This document shows, one piece after another, positions 43,660 through 55,945 of a DNA stretch of 64,000 nt. Each line of letters opens with the position of its first letter. Position 1 is the first letter of the stretch. Where the stretch lies: assembly GCA_030686995.1 (NCBI GenBank), contig CM060709.1, positions 129,920,373 through 129,984,372 on the forward strand, written 5' to 3'. The notes beneath the pieces are model-generated. The model had not been told where the DNA came from and did no database searches. It saw only the letters and a program-made list of their open reading frames with translations. The position numbers were made by a program, and so were the translations under genes. Origin of the DNA: Artemisia argyi. Lineage: Eukaryota; Streptophyta; Magnoliopsida; Asterales; Asteraceae.

Positions 43660-46600
43660 ATGGTTGCTCAGTTACACAAGTTCCGCTCTAGGATGGATGA
43701 GGATGACGTACGTCAGTTTTCGTCTGACTACTTTATTCCTCTCGACGTCCATCCTGAAGCACCAGATGTGGACGCGTGTATTGCCAATTTCCCCGATGGG
43801 AAGATAGGTTTATATACACGCTTTTTTGATTACGCGAATTATCGCGTACCAATATCTGTATTTTTGAGCAACGCGCTCAATTACTACCAACTCCATATCT
43901 CACAGCTGCACTGCATAGGTGTGGCAAAGATATCTAATTTTGAAATAAACTATCGGTTACTTGCCGTCAATCCGACAGTCGACCTATTTCGTGCGTTTTA
44001 CCATACAATGTGTTTCTTTTCCAAAGCGCGCAGGGCGCCTTCAATGCTATACCGATAAAGTAGATTCCTTAAAGCATTGGAGAGAGTACTTTTTCTGGGT
44101 GGATGATGTTGTATTTCCATCGCGCTTTGAGTTCTATACTCAAGGGTCATTGCCGAGGGATGAGCGTCCTATCTCTAGTTCGTACAGTGTCGCGGATGCG
44201 GATATAATTGATAGTAACTGCATTCCGATTAACTCCTATCCTGAGGAGTTCTTGGTGCATATGGGACTGAGTCGCAATTATTTTGATGGTACGGACGAGG
44301 TTTCAACCTTCATTGATGAGAACAGCCAGGGTGGGTGCTCATCCTTTCTTGCCTTTGCCTCTATAATGTAAGTGTTTGTTTATTTTGCTTGAATAACTAA
44401 GTTGTTCTTGTTATTTGTCTTTTGTTTGTCGCAGAGATGGATCTGTTCGCTATTGTAAAGTTGAAGGAGCCCAAGCGCGTGACAATGGGGGTGCGTCCTC
44501 TGAGGGAAGGTGAGCAGCCCATCTTACAGGCCACTGAGGGGCACTTAACGGTGTTTGGGCCCGTTGCGCGTGAAGATTCTCCCCCCGCAGCTGCGCTTGT
44601 TGTGCCGGTGCAGAGTGTTCTGCCTACTGGGGAGCAGTCTCCTGTGGAGGAGGAAACGCATGTTGAATCATCCAACAGTGTGGAGATCCTGGAACCTGCT
44701 ACGGAAGTTCAGAGAGGGAGGCTGATAAGGCGAAAAATGATCCGTTTTTAGGGGGTCATTTAAGCCCGAATCCGAATTTATTTGATCAAATATTGCCCTA
44801 AATCGTTCCTTTTGTGATTTTAGGTACTTTGGGAGAGAAATCTGGAAAAGGAAGCAATTCGGACGTTTTTGGAGCATAAAAGTGAAGAAAACGCCAAAGT
44901 CTTAATTTTCCATGCTGGGAACAGTAGGTGACGGCGTCAAAAGCAACACCTTGACGGCGTCAAGAGCAAATTTCATGAATTTCCATGACTACCCAGAACA
45001 TATTTGACGGCGTCACGTGGGAAGGGCGTCAAGAGTAAAAGAGTCATGACGGCCTGGAAGTATATAAGTCTTGACGGCGTCAGAAGTAGATCTAGGCAGT
45101 CCGAGGATTGTTTTGCCGGCGAGGTGACGGCGTCACAAGATTACTCTTGACGCCGTCAAACCTATTTTCTATATATAGTTTTCTAATTTTTCACATTTAA
45201 GGAGAGAAGGTTTTTTGGGAGAAACCCGAAGTACGATTTTCGTGTAACTTTACAGGTTTTTCAAGGGTTCCAACCCCTTGATACCTTGCATGATTAATCA
45301 AGATAAGTGTTCTTCTAATTCAATCAGTATGTCTATGTGTTGGTTGTCTATATCATGTTCTTGTCTTAATTCTATCATGCTAGGCTAGATCTCTTTTGTG
45401 TTTGCTTAGATCTAATGAAACCTAGATATTGATTATGTGTTGATTACTTGTTTATTCTTGTCTTGGATGAGTGATTTATATGTTAGGCTTAAGAAAACTG
45501 GCAGATCTCCAATTGGTAACATGCTTGAACATCTTAAGAAACATGAACCAACGCACACTAGGTCTTTATTGGTTGTATTTAATGCATGAGCCACTGTTTA
45601 CAATCCCTATAGTTGTGCTGGGCATGGTGTAGGAGGAGATAAGAGCTCATAGAATTGGGGAGTTATGTGTGCCACCCCATGAGTGGTATTAAGGAATACG
45701 ATCCGTCATCCATGCAATTATAACAAGTAATTAACGTGTAAAAGATATCTAGGGAGTAGTGAAATCTAAGTAAACACATTTTCTCCAATTACTGCTCACA
45801 ACCTTAGTATAAATTAGTTTATTTTCATTTCTAGTATTTTATTTTGATTGCATCTTAGTATTGGGTTAGTTGAATAGCAACTAATTCCGCCCACTCTTCC
45901 AAAACCCGAGATTTTTACTTGCTTTCTAAAAAATATAAAAACACAAAAATAATCATCCCTCACCTTTAGAACTAGTATTTAGGCTTTCTAATCCTAGCGA
46001 CACTATTCCTAAGCTGAACGATCAATCCCCCGGTACTTGTCACTATACTATACTACAACGATCAGGTACACTGCCTGGTGGGGGTTGTAAGCTTCTCGAG
46101 ATCCCTCGAGAGGTAAAGCCTGTTGCGATTCCCACGCATCAGAAGCGCAAGGAAGCGTCTTCTGGTGGTTATGGTACTGGTACCTCCAAGAGGAGGCGCC
46201 ATCTGATTGCTGATGAAGAGTCTGCCACGCCGGATGATATGTCCATTTCTGGCGCGGAGAAGAATCTGGCCAAGTCTCCACCTCTTGTGTAAGCATCTAC
46301 AACTTTTGTCTTCTTTATTTGCCGTATTCGCGCACTAACTTTACCCTCTTTGTTTTATAGTGACTATGCTGTAGATGATGATGCGGTGTTTGCTGATCGT
46401 GCCGCATCACCACATACTGCTCATGTGGAGGAGCCTTTGAAGGCAGTGGCGCAGATGTCTGCGCATGAGTTGGTGGAGGAGCTAGCTGGTGTTGCTGCTC
46501 GTCAAGCTGAGTTGGTCACTCAGCTAAAGGCACGGGCCGTTGTGGAGGGAGGCAGCCTTGCTCAGAAGGATGAGTAGATTGCCCAGCTCAGGGCGCAGTT

Positions 46601-47633
46601 GGCTGAGGCGCAGGCAGAGGTGTTGGCTGCTGATGAGCGTGCCAAGAAGGCTACCGAGGGGAAATTGACTGTGATGGTTGAGCTGCAGCGCGAGCGTGGA
46701 GAGTCGCAGTAGTACAGGGCTGACCTCGCCTGGGGGGTTAAGTACCTTGAGGAGAGGAAGAATGAGCTCTGCGGCCAGCTTGTTGCCTTTGGTAAGAAGG
46801 TGGAGAGCTCTGTAGAGGCGCAGGAGGAAAAGTTGCGCAGGTTGAGCATAGAGTATGATGAGGAGTTGTATCCTCATCTTATGTCCATGATTGCAGAGCA
46901 CAGGTACTTATCGTACACTATCCTTTGATTATTGTATTATTTCCTTCCTTTCTAATGCATTTGTTGCTGTTTGTGTAGGTGGTTGATCAGCCATGGCTTG
47001 CGCCTGGCTGCCATGGGCACGTTGGAATCCCCAGAGGTCGTGGGTGCCTTTGGTAAGGTAGTGGAGTGTGCCGTTACTCATGGCAAGGCGCAGGCTGTGG
47101 AAGAGCTTGCCGAGGGTCAACTACTGACCGTTCCCCTCACTGAGGTTCCTAACTACAATGCTGGTGCCTTTGAGGAACTTGTGAAGGCGATGGAGGGAAT
47201 GAGGCTCTTCGAGCTTCCGCACATTGCGCGACTGGAGCGCGACCAAGATTATCCTATCAAGTTGATTATGCAGGGATTAACTCTTAGGAGGCACATAGTG
47301 GAGAACGCAGAGGCTGAACCTGATTTTTTTTTGAAGCCTAATGAGTCTCAGTTGCAGGTTCCGGTGTTCGCGCAGCCGCGTGACATTCTTAACCCCTTCG
47401 CTATTGAGACAGAGGTTCCTCTAAAGGAGGTCTTGGAGCGTCATGCAGAGAGGGCGGCCAAGAAGAAGGGTGTCAAAGGAAAAGCCACTCTCTGCGGTGT
47501 AGGTGCTGCGCATATCCCTAGGTCAGATGGGGTTGCGGTCAGTGTGGCGACCGTGGCCCCGAAGGATGCGTTGCTTTTGAAGAAACTCCAGAAGGCTGGG
47601 AGTTCTACTGACCAAGGACGCAGTAGCTTGTAG
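43660..47633 (+). pseudogene. antisense additional ORF of the Tat element (putative gypsy-type transposase family, PF04195-like)
   Basis: It starts at the ATG at 43660 in good context (AAAATGG). The N-terminal domain (DYFIPLDVHP, then SLKHWREYFFWVDD, then FPEEFL-like YPEEFLVHMGLS) resembles the plant family called transposase (putative), gypsy type. Candidate introns with GT..AG ends are 44368-44434, 46289-46360 and 46904-46978. The later exons give a long charged coiled coil (46370-46900) and a conserved-looking C-terminal part (RWLISHGLRLA). Breaks are a frameshift near 44040, TAGs at 46575 and about 46710, and a solo LTR at 44723-46141. It runs tail to tail with gag-pol. The family's function is not established. 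Confidence 0.8.
44723..46141 (+). mobile_element. solo LTR of the element A family inside the Tat antisense gene
   Basis: It runs from TGATAAGGCG to CCCACGCATCA and is the reverse complement of the element A LTRs at full length (1,419 bp). It is flanked by GAGGC (44718-44722) and GAAGC (46142-46146), a 5-bp target duplication with one mismatch. Taking it out with one repeat restores the frame of the interrupted exon. Six TGACG[C/G]CGTCA palindromes lie at 44929, 44952, 45005, 45072, 45125 and 45148, before a TATA box at 45170-45178. Confidence 0.93.
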
Positions 47634-48524
47634 ATATTTATGTATAACTTGTAGTTATCGGTGTAAAAACTCGTGGTTTTTGGTAAATGAAAGTATGAAA
47701 CTTTTTGCACGCATATATCGTTTTGTACTTAGATTTTTTGTCTTTATTATGTGAAAGACTTTTTCAGAGTTACGATGTGCATATAATATCTTGTATTGAG
47801 CCCAGGACTTATGCATTAAGTCCGTAACTTAATAAATAAACGTTTGCGGTCCATAACCTTAACAAACATGCAAGTAGATGTGTAGCGTGCTACATTTATC
47901 ACTTTTAGGAACCAAGTGTCTTGGTTTCTTAGTTCGTCTAAACTTGGTGTTGCGCATTCGTTGTGGGATGCGAACTAAAGTCATAGTCTTGTATGAAGTT
48001 AGTGAGTTTGCGTACGAACCTAAGAGTCAATTGTTTTGAATCCATGTGGTGGTATGCAGCGTACTGCGAATTCCACTATTTAGGAATCAATTGTCTTGAA
48101 TCCATGTTTTGTTAAACGCGCACAATGTGCGTTAAAGTGCATCCGTCGTGGGATGTACTATTAACTTACTCCAACGTCTTGATAGTAAGGTGTTTAACAG
48201 GGATACGTGATCCGATGTTGATGGGTTTGCAACCCTCTTACTCAACGAGTATTTTAGTAGGTTTACTCATCCTGTCTGCCCTCGTGTGGTCTTAATATGT
48301 GCATGCACGCCATGTAGGCAATAATATAAACAGAATTGAAACATAAATGAATGATGTAAGCAATAATGTTGAAATGTGTTATGGAGTTAGCTAGAAACCA
48401 CAACGTTTTATTAATTCTTGCAAGTGAAAGTAAAGAAAATTTCCTAAAAAAAAGAAAAAGTAAATACACAGACATTTATTGAGCGCTTACTAAAGTGCAG
48501 AGGTGTCAGTGTGTGGGCCGTAGC
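47634..48524. other. convergent intergenic spacer of the Tat element
   Basis: It lies between the end of the antisense gene and the end of integrase. No coding frame is seen. A short duplicated phrase (GAATC.ATTGT.TTGAATCCATGT) occurs near 48025 and 48083. This is the likely 3' untranslated region for both transcripts. Confidence 0.55.
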
Positions 48525-51500
48525 CTAAAGGTAGCATCTCTTGAGATTGCAAATGTTCCAGGTGCGTGGTAGCTCGTGGCCTTTCATGTCGCGCACTTTG
48601 TACGCACCGTCGCCTAATGCTTCTGTGACCTCGTAAGGTCCTTCCCATTTGGGTCCGAGCTTGCCCGTGTCTTCTGCGTGGCTTGCATCGTTGGCACGGT
48701 ATACAAAGTCCCCTGGTTTGAAAGAAGTGTTTCTGACTCTTGCATCATAATACTTCTTCATCTTTGATTTAGCTTTTGCTTCGCGTATAGCTGCCCTTTC
48801 GCGTCGTTCCTCCAACAGATCTAAGTCAATGCGTCGTTCGTCATCGTTTGTTGTGATGTTGACTTCCGATGTATGGATTGTTGGCATTCCAATCTCTGCT
48901 GGTATAACAGCTTCAGTCCCGTAGACAAGAGAACAAGGTGTATCGCCGTTGCTGACTTTGATTTCTGTGCGGTGGGCCCACAGAACATGCGATAATTTGT
49001 CCACCCATCTTCCTTTATGTCTGTCTAAGCGCGCCTTAATTCCTTTACCCAGACTACGATTCGCGCGTTCTACTAATCCATTTGTTTGTGGATGTTTAAC
49101 TGACACGAAGTGCTGTGTGATGTTTAACTGCGCACTAGTCTTTGAATGGGTTATCACAGAATTGTTTTCCGTTGTCCAAAATAATCTCTCCAGGTAGGCC
49201 AAAGCAGCATACAATATTATCCCAAACGAATCGTTTGACCTGGTTGCATGTGATACTCGCTACTGCTTTTGCCTCGATCCATTTGGTGAAGTAGTCAATG
49301 GCGACAATGAGGAACTTAAGCCCTCCTGTCGCGACTGGAAAGGGTCCTGCAATGTCAATTCCCCATTTATGGAATGGCCATGGTGAGGTGATGGGTGTTA
49401 ACTCATGTTGTGGTCGACGCGGAATGGGTCTGTGGACTTGGCAGTCGTTGCATCTTCTAATCATGTCTCGCGCGTCGCGGTGCATGGTAGGCCAATAGTA
49501 CCCGGATCGCAAGGCACGCGCTACAACAGACCGTGGTCCTGAGTGCATGCTGCAAGATCCGGCGTGGATTTCCCGGAGTACGTAGTCTGCCTGAAGAGGT
49601 CCAACACACCTAAGCCATGGTTGTAGGAATCTCTGCGCTGTGCGCCGTATCCGTCGAGCGTCCTTTTGTTCCTGGGGGAGTGTTCCCTTGCTAATAAAAT
49701 CCATGATGGGTGTCATCCATGTGGGATGTTCTTCTTCTATCACTATGGATACTTCCATCACAGAGATGGATTTGTTCTTCAAGGTTTCCACCAATACCTG
49801 TTTTGACAGGTGTGCGAAGCTTATGGATGCGATCTTACTTAGCGCATCTGCTTTTTTGTTTTCTCCTCGTGGGATTTGTTTGATGGAAAACTTGTCAAAA
49901 TTCTTGATCAAGGACTTGGCCTTATCGAGGTATTGGATCATGTGTTCCTCTTGGGCCACATACTCGCCTAACACGTGGTTAGCTACTAATCGTGAATCCA
50001 CATTAGCTTCTAGGTTGCGTATACCCATTTGATTTGCTATGCGGAGTCCAGCCAGTAATGCTTCATATTCCGCCTCATTGTTTGTGGCTATGAATTCAAA
50101 ACGCAGTGCGTAAGTGTGTTCTGTTCCATCTGGGCTGGTAAGGATAAGGCTTGCGCCTGATCCTTCTGCCCACGAGGATCCATCCGTAAATAGAACCCAT
50201 GGTTCTTGTAATGGTACATCAACCGTTGGTGATGGAGTATCAGCATCTGGCTTCTCGATAATGAAATCAACCAATATCTGTCCCTTGATCGCGGTGTGCG
50301 GCCTATAAGAGATGTTATGCTCACTCAATAACATGCTCCAATTTTGTAGCCGCCATGATGCATCAGGTTTAGAGATAACCTGCTTGATGGGTTGGTCCGT
50401 AATTACAGCTATCGGATGCGCTTGGAAGTACCTGTACAGTCTCTTAGCTGCGAATACTAAGGCTAGGACCAGTTTCTCCATAGCGGTGTAGTTAGTCTCT
50501 GTCTTCTTGAGAGCTTTGCTTACAAAGTATATGGGTGTTTGAACAGAGTTTCTGTCTGTTAGTAGCACCGCACTGACTGCTCCATGGGTCGCTGATAGAT
50601 ACATGATCAATTCTTCCCCTTGTCGGGGTGCGACAAGCTTGGGTAGCTCTGCTAGGTTTTGTTTGAGCTGTTGGAAAGCTTCTTCGGCTTCTGGAGTCCA
50701 TCGAAAGTCTCCCTTCTTCGTACACTTCGTGAGTGTTTTAAAGAGAGGAAGTGACTTATCCGCTGATTTGGACAAGAATCGATTTAGTCCAGCTAATTTG
50801 CCGTTTAGTGACTGGACTTCTTTTAGTGTGCGCGGTGAAGGTAGTTCGATGACCGCTCTTGTTTTTTCTGGACAAGGTTTAAGACCATCGGGTTCTATTA
50901 GGTATCCGAGAAGCATGCCTTCTGTTGCTCCAAAAGTGCACTTCTTGGGATTCAACTTCATGTTTATTCTTCCCAATGTCTTAAACGTTTCCTCTATGTC
51001 ACGCACCAATTCTTCTTCGGTATGGCTTTTTATGACTAGGTCATCAACATAGACCTCCAAATTGCGGCCTACTTGCTTCTCAAATGCGTTATCCACTAAC
51101 CGTTGGTATGTGGCTCCTGCATTTTTTAAGCCAAAGGGCATTTTTGTGTAGCAATACACCCCTTGACTCGTGTGGAAAGCTGTTTTTTCTTCATCCTCCT
51201 TGGCCATTTGAATTTGATGGTATCCTTTGTATGCGTCTAGGAATCATTTAAAGGGATACCCGCACATGGATTCTACTTTCCAATCGATTTCTGGTAGCGG
51301 ATAGCAGTCTTGTGGACATGCTTTGTTGAGATCGGTGAAGTCCACGCACATTCTCCAGCTACCATCGCTTTTCTTTACCATCATTGGGTTGGAAAGCCAA
51401 TCATGGTAATAAACCTCTCGCATGTTCCCTGCGTCCACGAGCTTGTGCACTTCCTCTAGGATAGCTTTTGCGCGCTTTGGAGCCTGGCCGCGTTTTTTTT

Positions 51501-51768
51501 GCTATATTGGAGGATATCCTTGTCGGATTTCTAACTTGTGTTCCGTAATGGCTCTTGGCACTCCGGTCATGTGTTTGGGTTCCCATGCAAAGATGTTTAG
51601 GTTCTTTTGCAATAATGCGCACACAGCTGCTCTGCCCTTGTCAGACAGTGATCCCCCAATTGATATCTCTTGGTCAGGGTAATCTGGGTGGATTGCAACT
51701 TTCAGGTTTGTCACCTTGGTCGTGTGTTGTTCTGGAGCGCGCGGAACTTCATCTGTCACTATGTGCAT
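48525..51768 (-). pseudogene. pol: Tat pol: reverse transcriptase, two RNase H regions, integrase
   Basis: Reading down from 51768, RT has FTDLNKACPQDCYPLP (near 51330), MPFGLKNAGATYQRL (near 51130) and YVDD (51040-51051). The gypsy RNase H connection follows (YFVSKALKKTETNY). A second RNase H with an acidic start (LFTDGSSWAEG, NNEAEYEALLAGL) follows, as in Tat elements. Integrase has the zinc finger (HSGPRSVVARALRSGYYWP, CNDC), then Asp (KWGIDIAGPFP), Asp (ILDNGKQF) and Glu (NGLVERANR), and ends with a GPYEV-type C-terminus at 48525. Breaks: a TAG near 51502, a frameshift near 51480, a TGA at about 51243 (PFK*FLDAYKGY), and a frameshift near 49140 in the integrase core. Confidence 0.93.
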
Positions 51769-54150
51769 TCTCTTGGAGATGCGGTGGTGTTGTAGAGAGT
51801 GACGATCCCTCCTTCTACTGGGAATTTTAGCATTCCATGTGCTGTGGATGGAACTGCACGTATGGCTGATATTCCTGGTCTCCCAATGATGCCATTGTAT
51901 GACGAGGGAGACCTGATTACCATGAAGTTCATCCAGGCTGTTGTGGAATGGTATTCATTACCGATTACTACAAGTATGCGTAATTGTCCCATGGGCCAAA
52001 TCTTTTCACCTGTGAATCTAGTCAGCGACGTCGTGGCCGGAATTAACTGGTTTTGTATCTCAGGTTGTAGCCTCTTGAAGCAGTGTTCGTACATGATATC
52101 CGCAGACGCTCCTCCGTCAACATACATGTGGTGGATATCGTGACCCCCCGCATGAATCTCGATGGTGAGTGGTTCTATCACTGCGTTGTCCGCAGTAAGA
52201 GTGGGGAAAGAGATTTGGTTCCCCTTGGAAAATCTTTGGCTAACTTTTTGTTTCGTATTTCGCTGCCATGATTGTATCATGTATATTGTGTCAGCCTTAC
52301 TTTTTGGTATCTCTTTTTTGGCCCCATTCTTTTGTCTATCTTTCCCTTCTTTGATGTTTTTAATGAGGTGGTCCATATTTCCTTCTCTCACTAATTTATC
52401 AATTAGCTGACGTAGTTGGACGCACTCGTTAGTGGTGTGACCATTCTGCCCATGGTATTCGCAGTATCCTCCTCCTATGCGCTTCTCTTCTGGAGTGCTC
52501 ATAGGTAGGGGTTTTGGAAAATTTGCTCCTTCTGTCGCGAATATTCCTTTAGGGGTTTTTGTGAGTGGAACGTATTTGTCGTTATCCCTTCTACTACCTC
52601 GGTTGCGGTAATTCATGTTGCGGTTGCCACTTTGGTCATTGGATTGTCTCCTAGACTGTTCTTGTGGTTTAAAGGTTGAGTAACCTTTTTTGCTGTCTAC
52701 CGCCGCTGCTTCCCCTTGGATGAAGGATCTGGTGCGCTTTGTTAGCTCATCAAAGCTTTGGGGTACTTTATCGTTTAGCTTCCGTATCAGCTCTGGGTTA
52801 TTGATCCCGTTCATGAACCCTGAGATTTTTAGTACCTCGGGGCATGCCTTGACTTGCATGTATTCATCCTTGAAGCGCTCCATATAAGCGTTTGTGGATT
52901 CCCCTTGGCGCTGTTTCACTCTGGCTAGTTCCATAGGGTTCTTTGCGCACTTCTTTCGTTGCGTGAAATTTAGGCGGAATGCCTTCCACAACTCTTCAAA
53001 CCCATTTATGCTTCGTCGTGGAAGCTTGCTAAACCATGTTCGTGCATTCCCTACTAAGGTAGAGTTGAACATATGGCACCACACAGGTTGTGGCCAATTT
53101 TTTATAGCAGCCGCTGACTCGAAAATTTTTAGGTGATCATCAGGATCACATGTTCCATCATATGTTTTAACATTGGTAGGCATGCGCCTTCTCTTGTCAT
53201 CTGAGAAATCGCTTATGCGTCGCGTGAACGCATCAACCTTTTGGCAACGCCAAGGAAGGGAAATATCTTCATCCTCCTCGTACCGACGTCGGTTTTTAGA
53301 TTTCCAATGTCCCGTCTCTCTATCCTCGTTGTCCGAGGAGCTGCTAGAAGAGGAGTTGTTCCTTCTGCGTCGCTTGCGCCGTTTTCCCTCAGAGTCCGAG
53401 TTTGAAGGGCTTGTACTTGGGGAGTGGTGTTTCCCAAGCCTATCTTGGATTCTTCTGCTTCCTGACCTTGAGACGCTTACGCTCGGTGAACGTTGTCGTC
53501 CAAGTCTATCTTGTATTCTGCGGCTACCAAGCCTAGCGTGGACATTGGCGTGCCGCACGTTGTCTTCGTAATCCTCCGAGTATTGAGAGTTAGATGTTGT
53601 ACCAAGGCTACCAAGCCTAGCATGGACATTGGTGCGCCTCTCATTGTTTCTGCGCTCATAGTGGCGCGGTGGAGATTTTTCTTGGCTAAAGTCCAGCCGG
53701 TTTTGCAGGTCGCGGCTTGACCTTCTTCTTGCCTCCTCTTGCATGAGACTAGTTAAAGTCTCATAATGTTGGGACATGAAATCGTTTAATGTCACCAGGT
53801 GCATCCTCTTCTACTGCGAGGAGATCCGTCTCCGCATGGGGTTCCCTCTCTCTATTAGGTGCTCCTGGTGGCACAGTGTTGTCCACTATGGATGCCACTT
53901 GGTGGGGAGTGGTAAAGAGAGTGCGCTAAATGTCCTCAGCGCTTGGGACTACGGTAGTGGTTCGGGTTGTTCCCAAAGGCAATTCTACCGTGGTAGGGAT
54001 TGGAGTTACATTCGACTCGCGATGACTAGGCGTACCGGTTGTTCCAGAGGTTGGCCTTGGAGTCGAATCTTGATGCTTCTTCCTATGTGAATCATCACGT
54101 GTTTTCTCCGGCTGCGGAGTTCGCTGGCCTGAGTTCTTGTTTTTCGGCAT
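51759..54150 (-). pseudogene. gag-pro: Tat gag and aspartic protease
   Basis: The start is probably the ATG at 54150 (MPKNKNSG), just downstream of the PBS. A TAG at 53926-53928 and a shift near 53810 separate this leader from a 681-codon open frame (53804-51759). That frame has Arg/Ser-rich repeats (SRRIQDRLG twice), a Retrotrans_gag domain (WFSKLPRRSINGFEELWKAF) and a knuckle of unusual form (CEYHGQNGHTTNEC, with His in the second Cys position). It also has a protease with the active-site string YVDGGASADIMY and the later IIGRPGISAIRAVPST. Gag forms the particle. The protease cuts the polyprotein. Confidence 0.9.
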
Positions 54151-54174
54151 TCTGGTCTTGAGTTCTTAGTGTAG

Positions 54175-54193
54175 GGTCCCACGGATGGAGCCA
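54175..54193 (-). other. primer binding site of the Tat element
   Basis: TGGCTCCATCCGTGGGACC on the minus strand, two bases inside the right LTR. It is similar in form to the tRNA-Arg-type sites of Tat/Ogre elements, though not identical to one I can name with certainty. Confidence 0.65.
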
Positions 54194-54195
54194 CT

Positions 54196-54690
54196 TGTTG
54201 ATACAAAAGTTGGGCTTACCTTGTTTGGACTCCTGCTCTCGTACCAATTAGAACTTTAGTGTTTGTGAAACCTGCGCACTAAGAAAGTAAACAACACCGT
54301 TAGGCTTATTGTGGGATTGTCTCCCACGATTAGACTCCGGCGTGAGAGTAAGTAATCGATTTAGGGTTTAGTTGAAGAGTTAGGGATCCTGTGAATCGTA
54401 CCTTTAATGTGAATATATTATTCTATATATAGGGACGCAGAGACCGTGTAGGTTTCTTGCTCCTTACTCTTCGCACACGTGGTGCTTATCCGGGGTAAGG
54501 ATATCTATTCCGTAAATAGAAGATCCTTATCCTATAACCGGGTATTTTGGTTAGGCTTTGGGCTTCGTGAGTCCAAGCCATTGGTATTATGGCCCAAGTC
54601 ATTTGTCATGATAGCCCACTCGTGGTGGGTTTGGGCTTAGTAATGTCTATAATTTGGGCTCGTGACCCGACTATAGACTATACGTCATCA
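54196..54690 (-). repeat. 5' LTR of the Tat element
   Basis: Same ends and length as the left copy. A CTATATATAGGG box (near 54421 in plus sense) reads as a TATA box on the minus strand. Confidence 0.95.
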
Positions 54691-54735
54691 CTCTCGTAAC
54701 TGACCAAGTTGTGAGGCTTTATATTCTACACATAT

Positions 54736-55351
54736 GAATAGGAGTTAAGTTACAATATGAATTTTAATCTCTTGTAGGAGCCACTAATATTTATAAAGCT
54801 CATTAACTTGCAATAGCCCACTTAATCAATGTGATATAAAAGTTTATATTATAACTACCTTTTACTGCATATTTCATATATATAAAGCATACAAACTAAT
54901 CCACAAACCGACATAGTTTCATCTCATCTTCTAAACACACATACTATTAATAATTTAAATGTTCTACTTTAAAAAACATATACTCCGTATATACTATGTT
55001 TTAAATTATTTGAGACAATACTAAATAAAGAAGGTTTAAAATCAAAAACATTAATTTGTTCGCTATAAACATACACATTGCGCGAGTACATTTATAGCAT
55101 ATAAAAGTTTTCGTATGTAATGGAAGTTGAAAGAATCATTAAAGCTTTAAAGGGCCTTAAAAATTACATTATTTATTTCATATTAAAGATGAATAAGGTA
55201 ATGATAAACCTTAGATAATTTAGCACTAAACTAAACAGATATGCAATGAACCATATATACCCAACAAACTGCAAGCATTGGCAATGTTTACATCTAATTG
55301 GCTCCTAATAATACCACTACAACCTCTGAGATGGTGTAGCTTTTTTTCTTG
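54736..55351. other. AT-rich intergenic DNA
   Basis: I see no gene or repeat boundary. Confidence 0.5.
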
Positions 55352-55945
55352 AGACTAATGCTAATAGCAACACCATTTTCATAAAAGCAACCCCGCCACG
55401 TCAGCGCCACATTAACTTTCTCTCTCCACAACTTCACCCCAACCACAATTAGCTAGTGGTGACCACAAAAGCAACCCCATTTTTTTTTAAATCCCAATAT
55501 TAAATCCTATTTACTCCCCAAAATTGCATTTTTCTTCTAAATTAATATTTCAGTTATATGAAGTTCAACGTGGGCCTATTACTAACATAAAGCAACCCCA
55601 TTGATGGGCTTGGAAATATGGGTTTAAGTTTTAGAACTTGGGCCTATTACTAACATAAATAAGCCAACAAACCTACACTTTCATTTTCTGCGCCTCCTTC
55701 TTCTTCCTCAAAACAAGAGAAACAGAGAAGTGGTTTTTTTTCATCTATTTATTTCATTTTTTTTAAAACCCAAGGGCAAACGGTAAAAAAAAAATGGGGT
55801 TGCCTGTGTAATTTTTTCGGTTGCTTAAGCAACCAAAACATTTGTTTCGTTGCCAAGCGACGCGTTGCATGGGTTGGAGCTAATGGGGGAGGCGCGTCAT
55901 TTGGGGTGCGTTGGGTTGTCTCTCGACGCCCATTAGCATCAGTCT
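55352..55945. mobile_element. MITE-like element with 14-bp terminal inverted repeats
   Basis: AGACTAATGCTAAT (55352-55365) and ATTAGCATCAGTCT (55932-55945) are inverted repeats with one mismatch. The interior has repeated AGCAACCCCAT strings and a duplicated GGGCCTATTACTAACATAAA. No clean target duplication is seen. Confidence 0.6.

Larger units (their letters stand above)
42741..54690 (-). mobile_element. Tat-lineage Ty3/gypsy retrotransposon with an additional antisense gene
   Basis: Two 495-bp LTRs (42741-43235 and 54196-54690) are flanked by perfect CTCTC repeats (42736-42740 and 54691-54695). The PBS (54175-54193) and gag-protease-RT-RNase H-integrase read on the minus strand from the right LTR. 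A polypurine tract (ACTGGGGGGACA on the minus strand) precedes the left LTR. The RT and the extra RNase H (LFTDGSSWAEGSGASLIL) are Tat-type. Between integrase and the 3' LTR lies a gene on the plus strand. Tat elements such as Grande and RIRE2 are known to carry extra, sometimes antisense, ORFs. All coding parts have disabling changes. Confidence 0.93.
41243..54730 (+). mobile_element. TRIM-like non-autonomous LTR element, split by a Tat element
   Basis: The left LTR is 41243-41595 (TGTTGGATTAATCG to TTCTACA). The right LTR is 42446-42740 plus 54696-54730. Perfect CATAT repeats flank the whole (41238-41242 and 54731-54735). A PBS (TGGCATCAGAGCC, 41598-41610) and a polypurine tract (TAAGGGGGTGAA, 42434-42445) are present. 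Without the nested element it is only about 1.55 kb long and has no coding capacity. The right LTR lacks 23 bases present in the left one next to the insertion site. Confidence 0.88.

Noticed and set aside
50603..51052. Plus-strand frame of 149 codons opposite RT
   Set aside because: It is the shadow of the Tat reverse transcriptase on the other strand and has no domain of its own.
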